Source: Carnobacterium_A sp036639135 (GTDB lineage: Bacteria; Bacillota; Bacilli; Lactobacillales; Carnobacteriaceae). Taken from it: 17,439 nucleotides of DNA. The translations under genes were made by a program, and so were the position numbers. The stretch is from contig JAVWJE010000039.1 in assembly GCA_036639135.1 (NCBI GenBank), positions 1 to 17,439 of the forward strand, read 5' to 3'. The notes beneath the pieces were generated by a model. The model saw only the letters and a list, made by a program, of their open reading frames with translations, did no database searches and was not told the origin of the DNA. Positions 6,005 to 14,889 of this stretch are shown here, in pieces. Each line of letters begins with the position of its first letter. Position 1 is the first letter of the stretch.

Positions 6005-6814
6005 TTATTTGAGAGCGAATTTACGGATAGCATGGGCGACACCATGATCATCGTGGTGTTTAGTTACAAACTGAGCGATGTTTTTTATTTCAGAAGTAGC
6101 ATTATCCATCGCTACACCCATCCCAGCAAATTCAATCATTGCAAAATCATTTGCCTCGTCACCAATAGCCATCACTTCATGAGACTCTATTCCTAGAAGT
6201 CCACAAAGAATAGCAATTCCTTTCCCTTTATCAACTTCTTTATTTAACAATTCAAGCAAAAAGGGTCTAGATTTCATTAAAGTAAATCTTCCAAAAAATT
6301 CTGAGGGTATTTTTGTAATAGCTTCATCTAATGTTTCTTCCTCATAACAAAAGACTACTTTGTTTACTGCAATATCTTTAGGGAAATTTTCAGGAGAAAC
6401 AGGTACAAATGGTAATGCATTCATTACTTTCGGGTAAAACGACTCTCGTCCGATAGGATATGGTGGCTCATATACTCTTTCTAAATCAATAAAATTACAA
6501 GGTACATTAATATCTTGACTTAATTTATATAATTCCAACACTTCTGATTTTGATAAAGTTTTTTGTGATAAGACTTCTCCAGAATCTGTTTTTTGGACTA
6601 ATCCACCATTATAGGTTATTCCATAGTCTCCTGATTCTCTCAAGTTTAGTTCTTCTAAATAATCAACCATCCCTAAAAGCGGTCTACCTGTGCACAAAAC
6701 AACTTTAATTCCTTGTTCTTTCGCTTCTTTGATAGCTTGTTTATTTTCATCAGAAATCATTCGGTTTTTTGTTAATAACGTGCCATCTAAATCAATGGCA
6801 ATTAATTTAATCAT
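6005..6814 (-). CDS. Cof-type HAD-superfamily phosphatase
   Basis: A haloacid-dehalogenase phosphatase of the Cof/YidA group; such enzymes hydrolyse sugar phosphates or related small phosphates, but the substrate cannot be told from sequence. The 269 residues carry the nucleophile motif DLDGT (8-12), motif II CTGRP (41-45), a conserved lysine region DKGKG (195-199) and motif IV GDEANDFAM (218-226), with a C2-type cap between about 85 and 190. The ATG at 6814 follows AGGAG by 8 bases. It lies 19 bases after smc and 47 bases before ftsY. A HAD gene at this place is common in Lactobacillales and absent from Bacillus, so it marks the lineage; a link to SMC or FtsY is not known to me. Confidence 0.94.
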   Translation of the reverse strand: MIKLIAIDLDGTLLTKNRMISDENKQAIKEAKEQGIKVVLCTGRPLLGMVDYLEELNLRESGDYGITYNGGLVQKTDSGEVLSQKTLSKSEVLELYKLSQDINVPCNFIDLERVYEPPYPIGRESFYPKVMNALPFVPVSPENFPKDIAVNKVVFCYEEETLDEAITKIPSEFFGRFTLMKSRPFLLELLNKEVDKGKGIAILCGLLGIESHEVMAIGDEANDFAMIEFAGMGVAMDNATSEIKNIAQFVTKHHDDHGVAHAIRKFALK

Positions 6815-6833
6815 TTAGCCAACTCCTATAAGT

Positions 6834-9800
6834 TTATTCTAATGTATGAACGTTTTCTCGTTCAGCTTCTTCTAATCGAACAGAAACAATCTTAGATACA
6901 CCAGATTCTTGCATTGTCACTCCATACAAAACATCTGCTTCTTCCATTGTACCTTTACGATGAGTAATTACAATAAATTGTGTATCTCCATCAAATTCCT
7001 TCAAATACCGACCAAAACGCACAACATTAGCTTCATCTAATGCCGCTTCAACCTCATCTAAAATACAAAATGGAACAGGTTTAACTTGAATGATAGCAAA
7101 CAATAATGCGATAGCAGTAAAGGCTCTTTCTCCACCTGACAACAAACTTAACTGTTGTAAATTTTTACCTGGAGGTTGAGCAATAATCTCAATTCCGGTT
7201 GTTAAGACATTATCTGGATCCGTCAAACGTAACTCAGCCATTCCACCACCAAACATTTGAGGGAACACTATACTAAAACGAGAACGTATAGCATTGAACG
7301 TTTTTGTAAACCGAAGGATAACTTCTTCGTCCATTTCATTCATTGTTTCATATAAACTTTCTTTTGCTTCTAATAAATCATTGCGTTGTTCAACTAAAAA
7401 CGTATACCGATTGTGAATACGGTCAAATTCCTCAATTGATCCTACACTAACATGACCTAGTTCTTGAATACTTCTTTTAAGCAACTTCACTTTTTGTGAC
7501 GCATCTTCAATCGTAGTTGTTAACGTGTGTTGTTGCTTTGCAACTTCAAAAGTTAAGTTGTATTCTTCGTTTAGGTAAATCAATCGAGTATCCATCGCAA
7601 CTTCATTTCTGTTTAACGAAACATCTATTTTTGCTTTTTGTTCATTGACATAACGCTGTTGATTGTTCTTTAGAGTTAAATCTTGTTCTACTTGGTCTAT
7701 TCGTTGCTGAAGCTGCACGAGGTTTTGTTTATGTAGAATCAAGGATTTTTCTAGCTGTTTCTTTTCTTCTTTTAACTTAGTTGATTTAACCATTAGGTCT
7801 TTTTGAGAAAGTTTTTGATTTCCATTTGACTGAGATATTTCTTGAATAAATGTTTTTAGGTTATCCAATTCTTGTTGCTCAGTTTCTAAATGATTTTTAA
7901 CCCCATTCTCCTCGTTTTTCAAGCCCGACATTTGCTCTTTAATCGTTGCTGATAATGTCATTAATTCTTGAACCTTTTGTAGAGTTGTTGCTTGTAACTT
8001 TTCTCTTTCTTCATTTTGAGAAGAAACCATTTCAATTTGATGTTTAATTAACTCCATTTTATCTTGAAGAGCTACCAATTCTTCTTTGATAGACTTAAGT
8101 CTTCGTTCATAGGTGTTTTCTTCTTCTTTGTCTTCTTGTTCTTCAAATCGGTTGCCTTGCAATTCTCTTCCTAAGCGATTGAAATTTTCCATAATGATTT
8201 CATAGGTATTCTTTAATTCCTGCTCTTTTAATCGTTGTCGCTCTCCTAATTCTCTCACTTGCTCCAACTTTTCTTCTTCTTTTAGCAACGCTTGTTTTAA
8301 ATCTTGAACTTCTACTTCTTTAGCTAACAGTATTTTCTCCATTTGATCGATTTGTTTACTCAATGATGTTAATTCGTTTTTTCGCGAAAACAAACTACTT
8401 TGATTTCCTTTTTTACTTGCTCCACCTGTCATAGAGCCACCCGTATTCATAACATCTCCTTCAAGTGTTACAACACGGTATCCAAATTGAATCGACTTCG
8501 CAATAGTGTTAGCTGTCTCTAAATTTCGAGCTATAATTGTAGTCCCTAATAAATTTTGAATAATCGGAGTGATTTCTTCAGGATAGTCAATTATCTCATA
8601 GGCCATACCTAGGAATCCTTCACTATTTTTTACTTTCTTTTCAACTGATAGCGGTAAGCGACGAGATTTCATCGTTGTTAAAGGTAAAAAAGTTGCACGT
8701 CCAGAACGCTTTTGTTTTAAGAAATTAATAGAATTGTGCGCACTTGATTCATCTTGAACGATAATATTTTGTGAGGCCGCACCCAATGCAATATCAATGG
8801 CTATTTCGCTTTCTTTGGGAACAACTATTAACTCAGCAACTGCACCCACTACGCCACCAATTTGATTTTTGTGCTTTAATATTTCTTTTACGCCTTGGTA
8901 GAATCCAGTGTAATCATCTTTTAATTCCTGTAAGCTCTCTTTTTTAGCTTTAGCTTGTTGAACCACTCGTAAGGCTTCAAACATTTTCTTATTTTCATTT
9001 TCTAGAGTAACACGATTATTTTGAATCATGGTTTGTTGTTCTTGGTAACGTAAAATCTTTTCTGCTATTTCTTGTTGAATTAATTTCATTTCTGAATTTG
9101 TTTTCTTTAATTTTAATTCCGATTGTTCTTTTTCTAACTCTAAAGCAGATATCCTTGAGTCAGATTTTAACTTTTTTTGAGAAACTTGATTTAGACTTTT
9201 AGTTAAATAATTTTGTTCATTTCTTAAACTTGTTTGCTCTTGCATTAAATCAACATAATTATCACGGAGTTGTTCAATGGTTTCTTTGCTATCCGATGAC
9301 AATATTTGTTGTTCTTTGCCAGCTTTCTTTAATTGAGAATGAACTAGGTTTTGCTGTTCACTTTTTTGAGTAATTTGTGTATTCAATTGATTTAATTTTT
9401 CTGTTAAGTGATGAATTTTTTGTTCAGCCTGCTGATGTTGTTGTTCATATTGTTGTCGACTTTGTTTCGTATGTTTAGACCTTTCATTCAGAACTTGTTT
9501 TTTTCCTTCTAATTGTTCGTAGTACTTCACAATTTCCATTAAAGAATTCTGTTCGTTATCAATCAATTTCATTTGTTCATTTTTATCAATTTTTAAAGCT
9601 ATCATTTTTTTATCTAACTCAGCACTTGTTTCTTGCATTTGATTTAGCTGTTGATTAAAAGAAGTTAATTCTTGATTTTGGCTATCCGTTTGATTCTTTA
9701 GCTGTTCTATTTCCACAACCGTTAAGGCTATCTCTACATCACTTAATTGTTCTTTTTGCATCAGATAATCTTTAGCAATACTACTTTGTATTTTTAACGG

Positions 9801-10409
9801 TTCAATTTGACTATCTAACTCATAAACAATATCTTGTACACGACTCAAATTATCTTCTGTTTCAACTAGTTTTACTTCTGCTTTTTTCTTACGCGTTTTG
9901 TACTTAAAAACTCCAGCGGCCTCTTCAAATAGCGAACGACGATCCTCAGGTTTACTATTAAAAATAGTTTCTACTTTTCCTTGCGAAATAATTGAAAAAG
10001 ATTCTTTTCCTAATCCAGAGTCCATAAATAGCTCCACGATATCTTTTAATCTGCAGGCTTGTTTATTTAAGTGAAATTCACTATCTCCATTTCGATGCAA
10101 CCGTCTCGTAATGTTTATTTCTGTAAAATCTAATGGCAAAAAGCGATCTTCATTTTCCAAAACTAACGTTACTTCTGCAAAATTTAGTGGTTTACGAGAA
10201 TCTGTTCCTGCAAAAATAATATCGTTCATCTTACCTCCACGTAGACTTTTCGCGGATTGCTCTCCTAAAACCCAGCGAATGGCTTCCGTAATATTGCTTT
10301 TCCCACTACCATTCGGCCCAACAACCGCTGTAACGCCTTCGTGGAAATCAATTGTTGTTTTCTCCGCAAATGATTTAAAACCAGCGATTTCAATTCTCTT
10401 TAACTGCAC
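6834..10409 (-). CDS. smc: Chromosome condensation and segregation protein SMC
   Basis: Core ATPase of the SMC-ScpAB condensin, which extrudes DNA loops and aligns chromosome arms. The 1191-residue protein has the full plan: Walker A GPNGSGKS (31-38), two long coiled-coil stretches (about 170-500 and 670-1020, rich in Gln, Glu and Lys), a hinge (about 510-660, including GGVVGAVAEL and the glycine-rich GGSMTGGASKKG), the ABC signature LSGGERA (1090-1096), Walker B with CILDE (1115-1119) and the D-loop ALDE (1123-1126). The start is GTG at 10409, fitting the family's usual N-terminus (LKRIEIAGFKS); AAGGGG lies about 10 bases upstream, a rather long spacing. A perfect 21-bp hairpin separates it from rnc. 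Confidence 0.98.
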   Translation of the reverse strand: MQLKRIEIAGFKSFAEKTTIDFHEGVTAVVGPNGSGKSNITEAIRWVLGEQSAKSLRGGKMNDIIFAGTDSRKPLNFAEVTLVLENEDRFLPLDFTEINITRRLHRNGDSEFHLNKQACRLKDIVELFMDSGLGKESFSIISQGKVETIFNSKPEDRRSLFEEAAGVFKYKTRKKKAEVKLVETEDNLSRVQDIVYELDSQIEPLKIQSSIAKDYLMQKEQLSDVEIALTVVEIEQLKNQTDSQNQELTSFNQQLNQMQETSAELDKKMIALKIDKNEQMKLIDNEQNSLMEIVKYYEQLEGKKQVLNERSKHTKQSRQQYEQQHQQAEQKIHHLTEKLNQLNTQITQKSEQQNLVHSQLKKAGKEQQILSSDSKETIEQLRDNYVDLMQEQTSLRNEQNYLTKSLNQVSQKKLKSDSRISALELEKEQSELKLKKTNSEMKLIQQEIAEKILRYQEQQTMIQNNRVTLENENKKMFEALRVVQQAKAKKESLQELKDDYTGFYQGVKEILKHKNQIGGVVGAVAELIVVPKESEIAIDIALGAASQNIIVQDESSAHNSINFLKQKRSGRATFLPLTTMKSRRLPLSVEKKVKNSEGFLGMAYEIIDYPEEITPIIQNLLGTTIIARNLETANTIAKSIQFGYRVVTLEGDVMNTGGSMTGGASKKGNQSSLFSRKNELTSLSKQIDQMEKILLAKEVEVQDLKQALLKEEEKLEQVRELGERQRLKEQELKNTYEIIMENFNRLGRELQGNRFEEQEDKEEENTYERRLKSIKEELVALQDKMELIKHQIEMVSSQNEEREKLQATTLQKVQELMTLSATIKEQMSGLKNEENGVKNHLETEQQELDNLKTFIQEISQSNGNQKLSQKDLMVKSTKLKEEKKQLEKSLILHKQNLVQLQQRIDQVEQDLTLKNNQQRYVNEQKAKIDVSLNRNEVAMDTRLIYLNEEYNLTFEVAKQQHTLTTTIEDASQKVKLLKRSIQELGHVSVGSIEEFDRIHNRYTFLVEQRNDLLEAKESLYETMNEMDEEVILRFTKTFNAIRSRFSIVFPQMFGGGMAELRLTDPDNVLTTGIEIIAQPPGKNLQQLSLLSGGERAFTAIALLFAIIQVKPVPFCILDEVEAALDEANVVRFGRYLKEFDGDTQFIVITHRKGTMEEADVLYGVTMQESGVSKIVSVRLEEAERENVHTLE

Positions 10410-10436
10410 AACTGAATGGCCCCTTTCTTAAACACT

Positions 10437-10485
10437 ATATTAATTAAGGATAAGCTATGCAATCTAGCTTATCCTTAATTAATAT
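10437..10485 (-). other. Perfect 21-bp hairpin between rnc and smc
   Basis: The arms 10437-10457 and 10465-10485 are exactly complementary over 21 bp around a 7-base loop (10458-10464). The stem begins at the last base of the rnc stop codon. On the minus strand it is followed by AGTGTTTAAG, with no U-run, so it is not a classical terminator. It may be an RNase III processing site, an mRNA-stabilising stem or an attenuator limiting smc expression. The hairpin is seen; its role is inferred. Confidence 0.85.
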
Positions 10486-11180
10486 TATTTTCCTAGTAAA
10501 TTTAACAATGCATTCTCTGCAGCAACTTGTTCAGCTGCTTTTTTTGTCCGACCTTGACCTTGACCTAACACTTGTCCTTCTGCACTCACTTCAACTACAA
10601 AAGCTTTTTCGTGTGCTGGACCAATTTCTTCGATTAATTGATAATCAATAGTTATTTCGCCTTTTTTTTGTAAATATTCTTGTAAATTTGTTTTATGATC
10701 CATCACATGTGAGAAAGCACCGGATTGAATTTTAGGAAACATGGTCTGGTTTAAAAATCCCAGTACTTTAGTAATTCCTTGATCCAAATATAAAGCACCT
10801 ATAAAAGATTCAAACAAATCACAAAGTAGCGCGGGTCTTTTCCTGCCGTCCATTCGCTCTTCGCCTTTGCCTAAACGGATATAACGATCGAAACCACAAT
10901 CTTTAGCAAATAAGCTCAAGCTTGCCTCACAGACAATTCTTGCTCTTAACTTTGTTAAATGACCTTCTGGTAATGTGGGGTAATGCTCAAATAGGTATCT
11001 TGAAATAATCAATTCCAATACAGCATCACCTAAAAATTCGATTCGTTCATTATCTTTTAAATTATGGTTCCTGTGCTCATTCACATATGATGAATGCGTG
11101 AACGCTTCTTCTAAATAAGCGGTATGATTAAATATGATATTAAAATTATCTTTCAGTTCTTTTAAAAATGACTCATTCAT
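10485..11180 (-). CDS. rnc: Ribonuclease III
   Basis: Cuts double-stranded RNA; matures rRNA precursors, scRNA and many mRNAs as a homodimer with Mg2+. The 231 residues contain the catalytic domain (about 1-150) with the signature NERIEFLGDAVL (44-55) and the metal-binding acidic residues Glu48, Asp52, Asp121 and Glu124 (DLFESFIGAL 121-130). A double-stranded RNA-binding domain follows (about 162-231) with the terminal GRTKKAAEQVAAENAL helix. The ATG at 11180 has AGGAG 7 bases upstream. It heads the rnc-smc-HAD-ftsY unit after the acpP terminator. The stop codon runs directly into a 21-bp hairpin, a possible substrate for the enzyme itself. Confidence 0.98.
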   Translation of the reverse strand: MNESFLKELKDNFNIIFNHTAYLEEAFTHSSYVNEHRNHNLKDNERIEFLGDAVLELIISRYLFEHYPTLPEGHLTKLRARIVCEASLSLFAKDCGFDRYIRLGKGEERMDGRKRPALLCDLFESFIGALYLDQGITKVLGFLNQTMFPKIQSGAFSHVMDHKTNLQEYLQKKGEITIDYQLIEEIGPAHEKAFVVEVSAEGQVLGQGQGRTKKAAEQVAAENALLNLLGK

Positions 11181-11201
11181 AACTTATCTCCTCTCAATCA
11201 G

Positions 11202-11272
11202 ACTTATCAAACTACAACTAGTATACTGTGTTTTCTTAAAAAGATAAATAGTTTCGTTATTTACTTATCAAA
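11202..11272 (+). repeat. Direct repeat ACTTATCAAA upstream of rnc
   Basis: Two exact 10-bp copies (11202-11211 and 11263-11272), 61 bp apart, flank the rnc promoter candidate. On the minus strand they read TTTGATAAGT. They could be binding sites or chance in AT-rich DNA. Confidence 0.35.
11220..11248 (-). promoter_or_regulatory. Promoter candidate for rnc-smc-HAD-ftsY
   Basis: On the minus strand -10 TATACT (11225-11220) matches the consensus at five of six positions; the -35 TTTATC (11248-11243) at 17-nt spacing is weak. It lies between the acpP terminator and the rnc start. Confidence 0.5.
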
Positions 11273-11326
11273 GTATCACTTGTTGATCTTTTTTTATTAG
11301 TTCAGAATTAATTCAGTTAGATCAAT

Positions 11327-11374
11327 AAAAAAGACCTTTGATAAAAGAAATAATTCTTTATCAAAGACCTTTTC
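11327..11374 (-). terminator. Intrinsic terminator of acpP
   Basis: A long hairpin whose lower stem pairs 11374-11361 with 11343-11328 (two G-U pairs), with an imperfect upper stem and U-rich 3' end. It begins 6 bases after the acpP stop codon. Confidence 0.85.
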
Positions 11375-11380
11375 AATTTA

Positions 11381-11626
11381 TTATGAAGTTAGATTAGCAT
11401 TAATATAGCTTACTGCATCTCCAACAGAAGAGATGTTTTCTGCATCATCATCCGAAATTTCTGTCCCAAAGACATCTTCAAATTCCATTACTAATTCTAC
11501 AATATCAAGTGAGTCTGCTCCTAAATCATTTTTAAATGTCATTTCAGCAGTAACTTTTTCTTCATCAATTCCAAATCGTTCAACAATTATTTTTTTTATT
11601 TTTTCAAAAGTTTCATTGTTTGACAA
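11381..11626 (-). CDS. acpP: Acyl carrier protein
   Basis: Carries growing acyl chains on a phosphopantetheine arm during type II fatty acid synthesis and donates acyl groups to PlsX. The 81-residue acidic protein has the DSLD motif, with Ser39 as the attachment site (GADSLDIVELVMEFE). The start codon is TTG at 11626, preceded 6 bases upstream by GGGGGTG, which pairs well with the 16S anti-Shine-Dalgarno (one G-U pair); the only downstream ATG, at residue 29, would remove the first helix. It follows plsX after 114 bases with its own promoter candidate, and is ended by a strong terminator. Order plsX-acpP fits Lactobacillales. Confidence 0.97.
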   Translation of the reverse strand: MSNNETFEKIKKIIVERFGIDEEKVTAEMTFKNDLGADSLDIVELVMEFEDVFGTEISDDDAENISSVGDAVSYINANLTS

Positions 11627-11682
11627 TCCTTACACCCCCGTTTGGCTTTTGTGCTATGCATTTTTTTGTATCAGACATATTT

Positions 11683-11711
11683 ATTTTACAGATAGTTAAA
11701 GGTAAAGTCTA
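11683..11711 (-). promoter_or_regulatory. Promoter candidate for acpP
   Basis: On the minus strand -35 TAGACT (11711-11706), a 17-nt spacer and -10 TAAAAT (11688-11683) preceded directly by TG. It would let acpP be expressed above plsX. I see no clear FapR or FabT operator. Confidence 0.5.
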
Positions 11712-11740
11712 GCTTTTTAATAGTTTACTCTTTAAATCAG

Positions 11741-12742
11741 TTATTCTTGTTTAGCTTCGAAATGAGAAACAAGATCATCAATAACTTTTGAGGCTAACAT
11801 TTCATGTATTTGTTTGATTGTAAAATAAACAGCTTCTTTTTCAGTAGAACCATGTGTTTTAACAACTGGCGCTTTAATTCCAAATAAGACAGAACCACCA
11901 TGTTTTGAATAATCTAATACATCTTTCATTTCAGATAAACTATCTTTTAATAAAAGACCACCTAGTTTAGCTTTAGTACCATTATCGTATACAGCTGATT
12001 TTAATAGCTTCATCATAGACATTGCAGTACCTTCAATTGTTTTTAAAACTGCATTCCCAGTAAAACCATCTGTCACGACTACATCCGCAACACCACTTAG
12101 AATGTCTCTGGCTTCTACATTTCCTACAAAATGAATCATTGGCTCATCTTTCAGAAGTTGGTACGCACGTTTAGTAAGATCGTTTCCTTTGTTTTCTTCT
12201 GTTCCGTTATTTAATAAACCAACTGTTGGTTTTTCAATTCCTTGAACAAATTTAGCATATTCACTTCCTAAAATAGCATATTGGTGAATATTTTCCGGTT
12301 TAGAATCTGCATTAGCACCAACATCCATAAGGTTAAAGCCTTTACCAGGTTCTGTTATCACAGGTAAAGTTACTAATAAACCTGGACGATCAATTCCTTT
12401 GATACGTCCAATAATTAACAATCCTGCTGTCAATAAAGCCCCAGTATTCCCAGCTGAGAAAAGAGCATCCGCTTCTTTATTTTTAACAGCTTGTGCAGCT
12501 AAAACCATAGAAGCATTTTTTTTACGACGGATTGAGCGAATAGGATCATCTTCACTCTCTATTTTTTCATCTGTATGAACAATTCTGATGTTTGATTCAT
12601 TTGATAAAAAAGGTTTAATCGCTTCTTCATTTCCATATAAAATGAATTCCATATCTTTAAATTCACTCGCTGCGAGTACAACACCTTCGACTATTGCTTT
12701 AGGCGCGTTATCTCCACCCATTGCATCTACTGCAATTTTCAC
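11741..12742 (-). CDS. plsX: Phosphate acyltransferase PlsX
   Basis: Converts acyl-ACP and phosphate into acyl phosphate, the donor used by PlsY to acylate glycerol-3-phosphate; a peripheral membrane enzyme. The 333 residues are the family's usual size and show the N-terminal IAVDAMGGDNAP (3-14), the FSAGNTGALL segment (about 95-104), GANADSKP (about 142-149), VVVTDGFTGNAVLKT (about 222-236) and a C-terminal GAPVVKTHGS-like segment (IKAPVVKTHGS). The start is GTG at 12742, with AAGGAGG about 7 bases upstream. It follows recG by 98 bases and precedes acpP. Bacillus has fapR before and fabD/fabG after plsX; none is present here, so lipid genes are regulated differently. Confidence 0.97.
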   Translation of the reverse strand: MKIAVDAMGGDNAPKAIVEGVVLAASEFKDMEFILYGNEEAIKPFLSNESNIRIVHTDEKIESEDDPIRSIRRKKNASMVLAAQAVKNKEADALFSAGNTGALLTAGLLIIGRIKGIDRPGLLVTLPVITEPGKGFNLMDVGANADSKPENIHQYAILGSEYAKFVQGIEKPTVGLLNNGTEENKGNDLTKRAYQLLKDEPMIHFVGNVEARDILSGVADVVVTDGFTGNAVLKTIEGTAMSMMKLLKSAVYDNGTKAKLGGLLLKDSLSEMKDVLDYSKHGGSVLFGIKAPVVKTHGSTEKEAVYFTIKQIHEMLASKVIDDLVSHFEAKQE

Positions 12743-12808
12743 ACTTTATTCCTCCTTGTTTACCTTTAACTAGTTTCTTTTTGTTAACTCTTTAAGCCTT
12801 AATTCAGT

Positions 12809-12822
12809 TTAATATTTATTAA
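12809..12822. repeat. Short inverted repeat TTAATA/TATTAA between recG and plsX
   Basis: A 6-bp inverted repeat with a 2-base centre, about 70 bases upstream of the plsX start. It is AT-only and may be chance; it is noted because plsX is usually a regulated lipid gene. Confidence 0.3.
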
Positions 12823-12840
12823 TCACTTTAACAACACTTG

Positions 12841-14889
12841 TTAATTAAAATTTTGTTCAGATAGGTTTTCTAACCCAAGAGATTGCCGTAGCTGAATACA
12901 TTTTGGATCCAACATAAATTCAGGGTTGTTAACGAGTTCTGTCGCTTCTTGTCTAGCCGCTTCTAAAGCTCCGAAATCACCAATGATATCTCCTACTTTA
13001 AAATCGGGAAGTCCTGATTGTTTTGATCCAAATAAATCTCCAGCACCTCTTAATTCTAAATCCTTTTCGCTTAATACGAAACCATCAACTGTTTCAGTCA
13101 TTATTTTCATTCGTTCAATGCCTGTTTCACTTTTAGGATTAGCAACCAGAATACAATAGGATTCTTTATGTCCACGTCCAACGCGACCTCTTAACTGGTG
13201 TAGTTGGGATAACCCAAAACGATCTGCATCGTAAATCACCATTGTAGTCGCATTTGGCACGTTAACTCCAACCTCAATAACCGTTGTAGAAACCAGAACA
13301 TCTAATTTATTTTCTTTAAATTGATGCATCACGTGCTCTTTTTCGGCTGGCTTCATTTTACCGTGTAATAACCCTACACGATAACGTGAGGCATAATAAG
13401 CAGAAAGCTTTTCATAAATATCTGTTGCGTTCTTCACATCTAAACTTTCTGACTCTTCTATTAGTGGACAAATTACATACGCTTGCGAGCCTATTTTTAA
13501 TTGACGTTCAATAAATTCCAAAGTTAATTCAAAATTCTTAGGTCTCGTCCATGTTGTTTCTATAGGTATTCGACCAGCTGGTAACTCATCTATGATGGAT
13601 ACATCCATTTCTCCATAGGTTGTAATCGCTAATGTTCTTGGGATAGGAGTTGCCGTCATAAATAACACATCTGGCTCTTTGCCCTTATCTCGCAATATCT
13701 TTCTTTGATTTACTCCAAAACGATGTTGCTCATCTGTTATTACTAAACCTAATTGTGAAAAATGAACATCTTCTTGAATCAATGCATGCGTTCCTACGAT
13801 AACATCTAAAGAACCATTTTTTAACTCTTCTAGGATAACGCGACGATCTTTTGTTTTTGTCGAGCCTGTTAAGAGAGCAATTCGGACCTCTAAAGGATCA
13901 AACAGTTGACTCAAGCTTTCCATGTGTTGCTCTGCTAAAATCTCTGTAGGGACCATCAATGCGGATTGGTAATGTGCGTTTGCTGCGGCAAACAACGCTA
14001 TAGCTGCAACAATCGTTTTCCCACTACCCACATCTCCTTGTAACAATCTATGCATATGCAACGGTTCTTTTAAATCTGTACAAATTTCATTTACGACTCT
14101 TTTTTGAGCTGTTGTCAGCTCAAAAGGTAAAGAACTAATAAATCTTCTTAAGTCTTTAACATCGTATTTTATTTGTAATCCATGACCGGCCGCTTTTTGT
14201 TTTTTTCTTAAACTTTGGAGTTTTAATTGATACAACAAGAACTCTTCAAAGATAACCTCTCTTCTCGCTTGCTTTGATTGTTCCTGTGAAGTAGGAAAAT
14301 GCATACCGTACACTGCTTCTTTATGAGAAACCAGTCGATACTTTTCTTTTAAGTTACTAGGTACATTTTCTGGAATCAGTTCATAATAATCCTGATAAGC
14401 TTTTTTGACTAAATCAAAAATAGTTTTCTGCTTTATCCCTTTATTCGCTTTATAGATTGATTCAAAATCATTCGATTGGTCTGATGAACCAGTTCCAAAT
14501 ATTTTAATACCTGTTAAACTTTTACGTTTAGCATCCCACTTGCCAAAAACAGCTAATTCCTCACCTGCAACAATCTTGCTTTTTAAATAAGGTTGATTAA
14601 AAAAGGTAATCGAAATTACTGCATGTTCAACGACTAAACGAAACGACAATCTATTTCTTTTTGGTCCAAAACGGCTAACTACAGCTTCAGAAACAACGTT
14701 CCCTTTTAAAGTCACTTTTTCTTGATCTTCTATTTCTAATAAATTCTTTTCTTTAATATCTTCATAACGAAAAGGGAAATGAGAGAGCAAGTCCAAAATA
14801 GTGAAGATGCCTAATTGATTTAATGCTTCTTGACGTTTCTGGCCAACCGAAGGAAGAACAGATACTCGATCATAAATTGTTTTCCCCAT
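12841..14889 (-). CDS. recG: ATP-dependent DNA helicase RecG
   Basis: Branch-migration helicase that remodels stalled replication forks and Holliday junctions. The 682 residues are typical. The N-terminal wedge and OB-fold region (about 1-250) includes the FPFRYED motif (38-44). The helicase core has Walker A GDVGSGKT (285-292), motif Ia MVPTEILAEQH (312-322), DEQH box (386-389), TATPIPRTL (412-420), and the C-terminal GLSQLHQLRGRVGRG motif VI, followed by the RecG-specific ERM..T.DGF..SE.DL.LRG.GD segment. The ATG at 14889 gives the usual N-terminus but its own Shine-Dalgarno is poor (AAGG 10 bases away); a 20-codon upstream frame with a strong site overlaps it. It starts 147 bases after fakA's end. 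Confidence 0.97.
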   Translation of the reverse strand: MGKTIYDRVSVLPSVGQKRQEALNQLGIFTILDLLSHFPFRYEDIKEKNLLEIEDQEKVTLKGNVVSEAVVSRFGPKRNRLSFRLVVEHAVISITFFNQPYLKSKIVAGEELAVFGKWDAKRKSLTGIKIFGTGSSDQSNDFESIYKANKGIKQKTIFDLVKKAYQDYYELIPENVPSNLKEKYRLVSHKEAVYGMHFPTSQEQSKQARREVIFEEFLLYQLKLQSLRKKQKAAGHGLQIKYDVKDLRRFISSLPFELTTAQKRVVNEICTDLKEPLHMHRLLQGDVGSGKTIVAAIALFAAANAHYQSALMVPTEILAEQHMESLSQLFDPLEVRIALLTGSTKTKDRRVILEELKNGSLDVIVGTHALIQEDVHFSQLGLVITDEQHRFGVNQRKILRDKGKEPDVLFMTATPIPRTLAITTYGEMDVSIIDELPAGRIPIETTWTRPKNFELTLEFIERQLKIGSQAYVICPLIEESESLDVKNATDIYEKLSAYYASRYRVGLLHGKMKPAEKEHVMHQFKENKLDVLVSTTVIEVGVNVPNATTMVIYDADRFGLSQLHQLRGRVGRGHKESYCILVANPKSETGIERMKIMTETVDGFVLSEKDLELRGAGDLFGSKQSGLPDFKVGDIIGDFGALEAARQEATELVNNPEFMLDPKCIQLRQSLGLENLSEQNFN

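Noticed and set aside
11627..12840. FapR or FabT operators upstream of plsX and acpP
   Set aside because: I looked for the known dyads but found only degenerate half-sites, and fapR itself is absent from this cluster.
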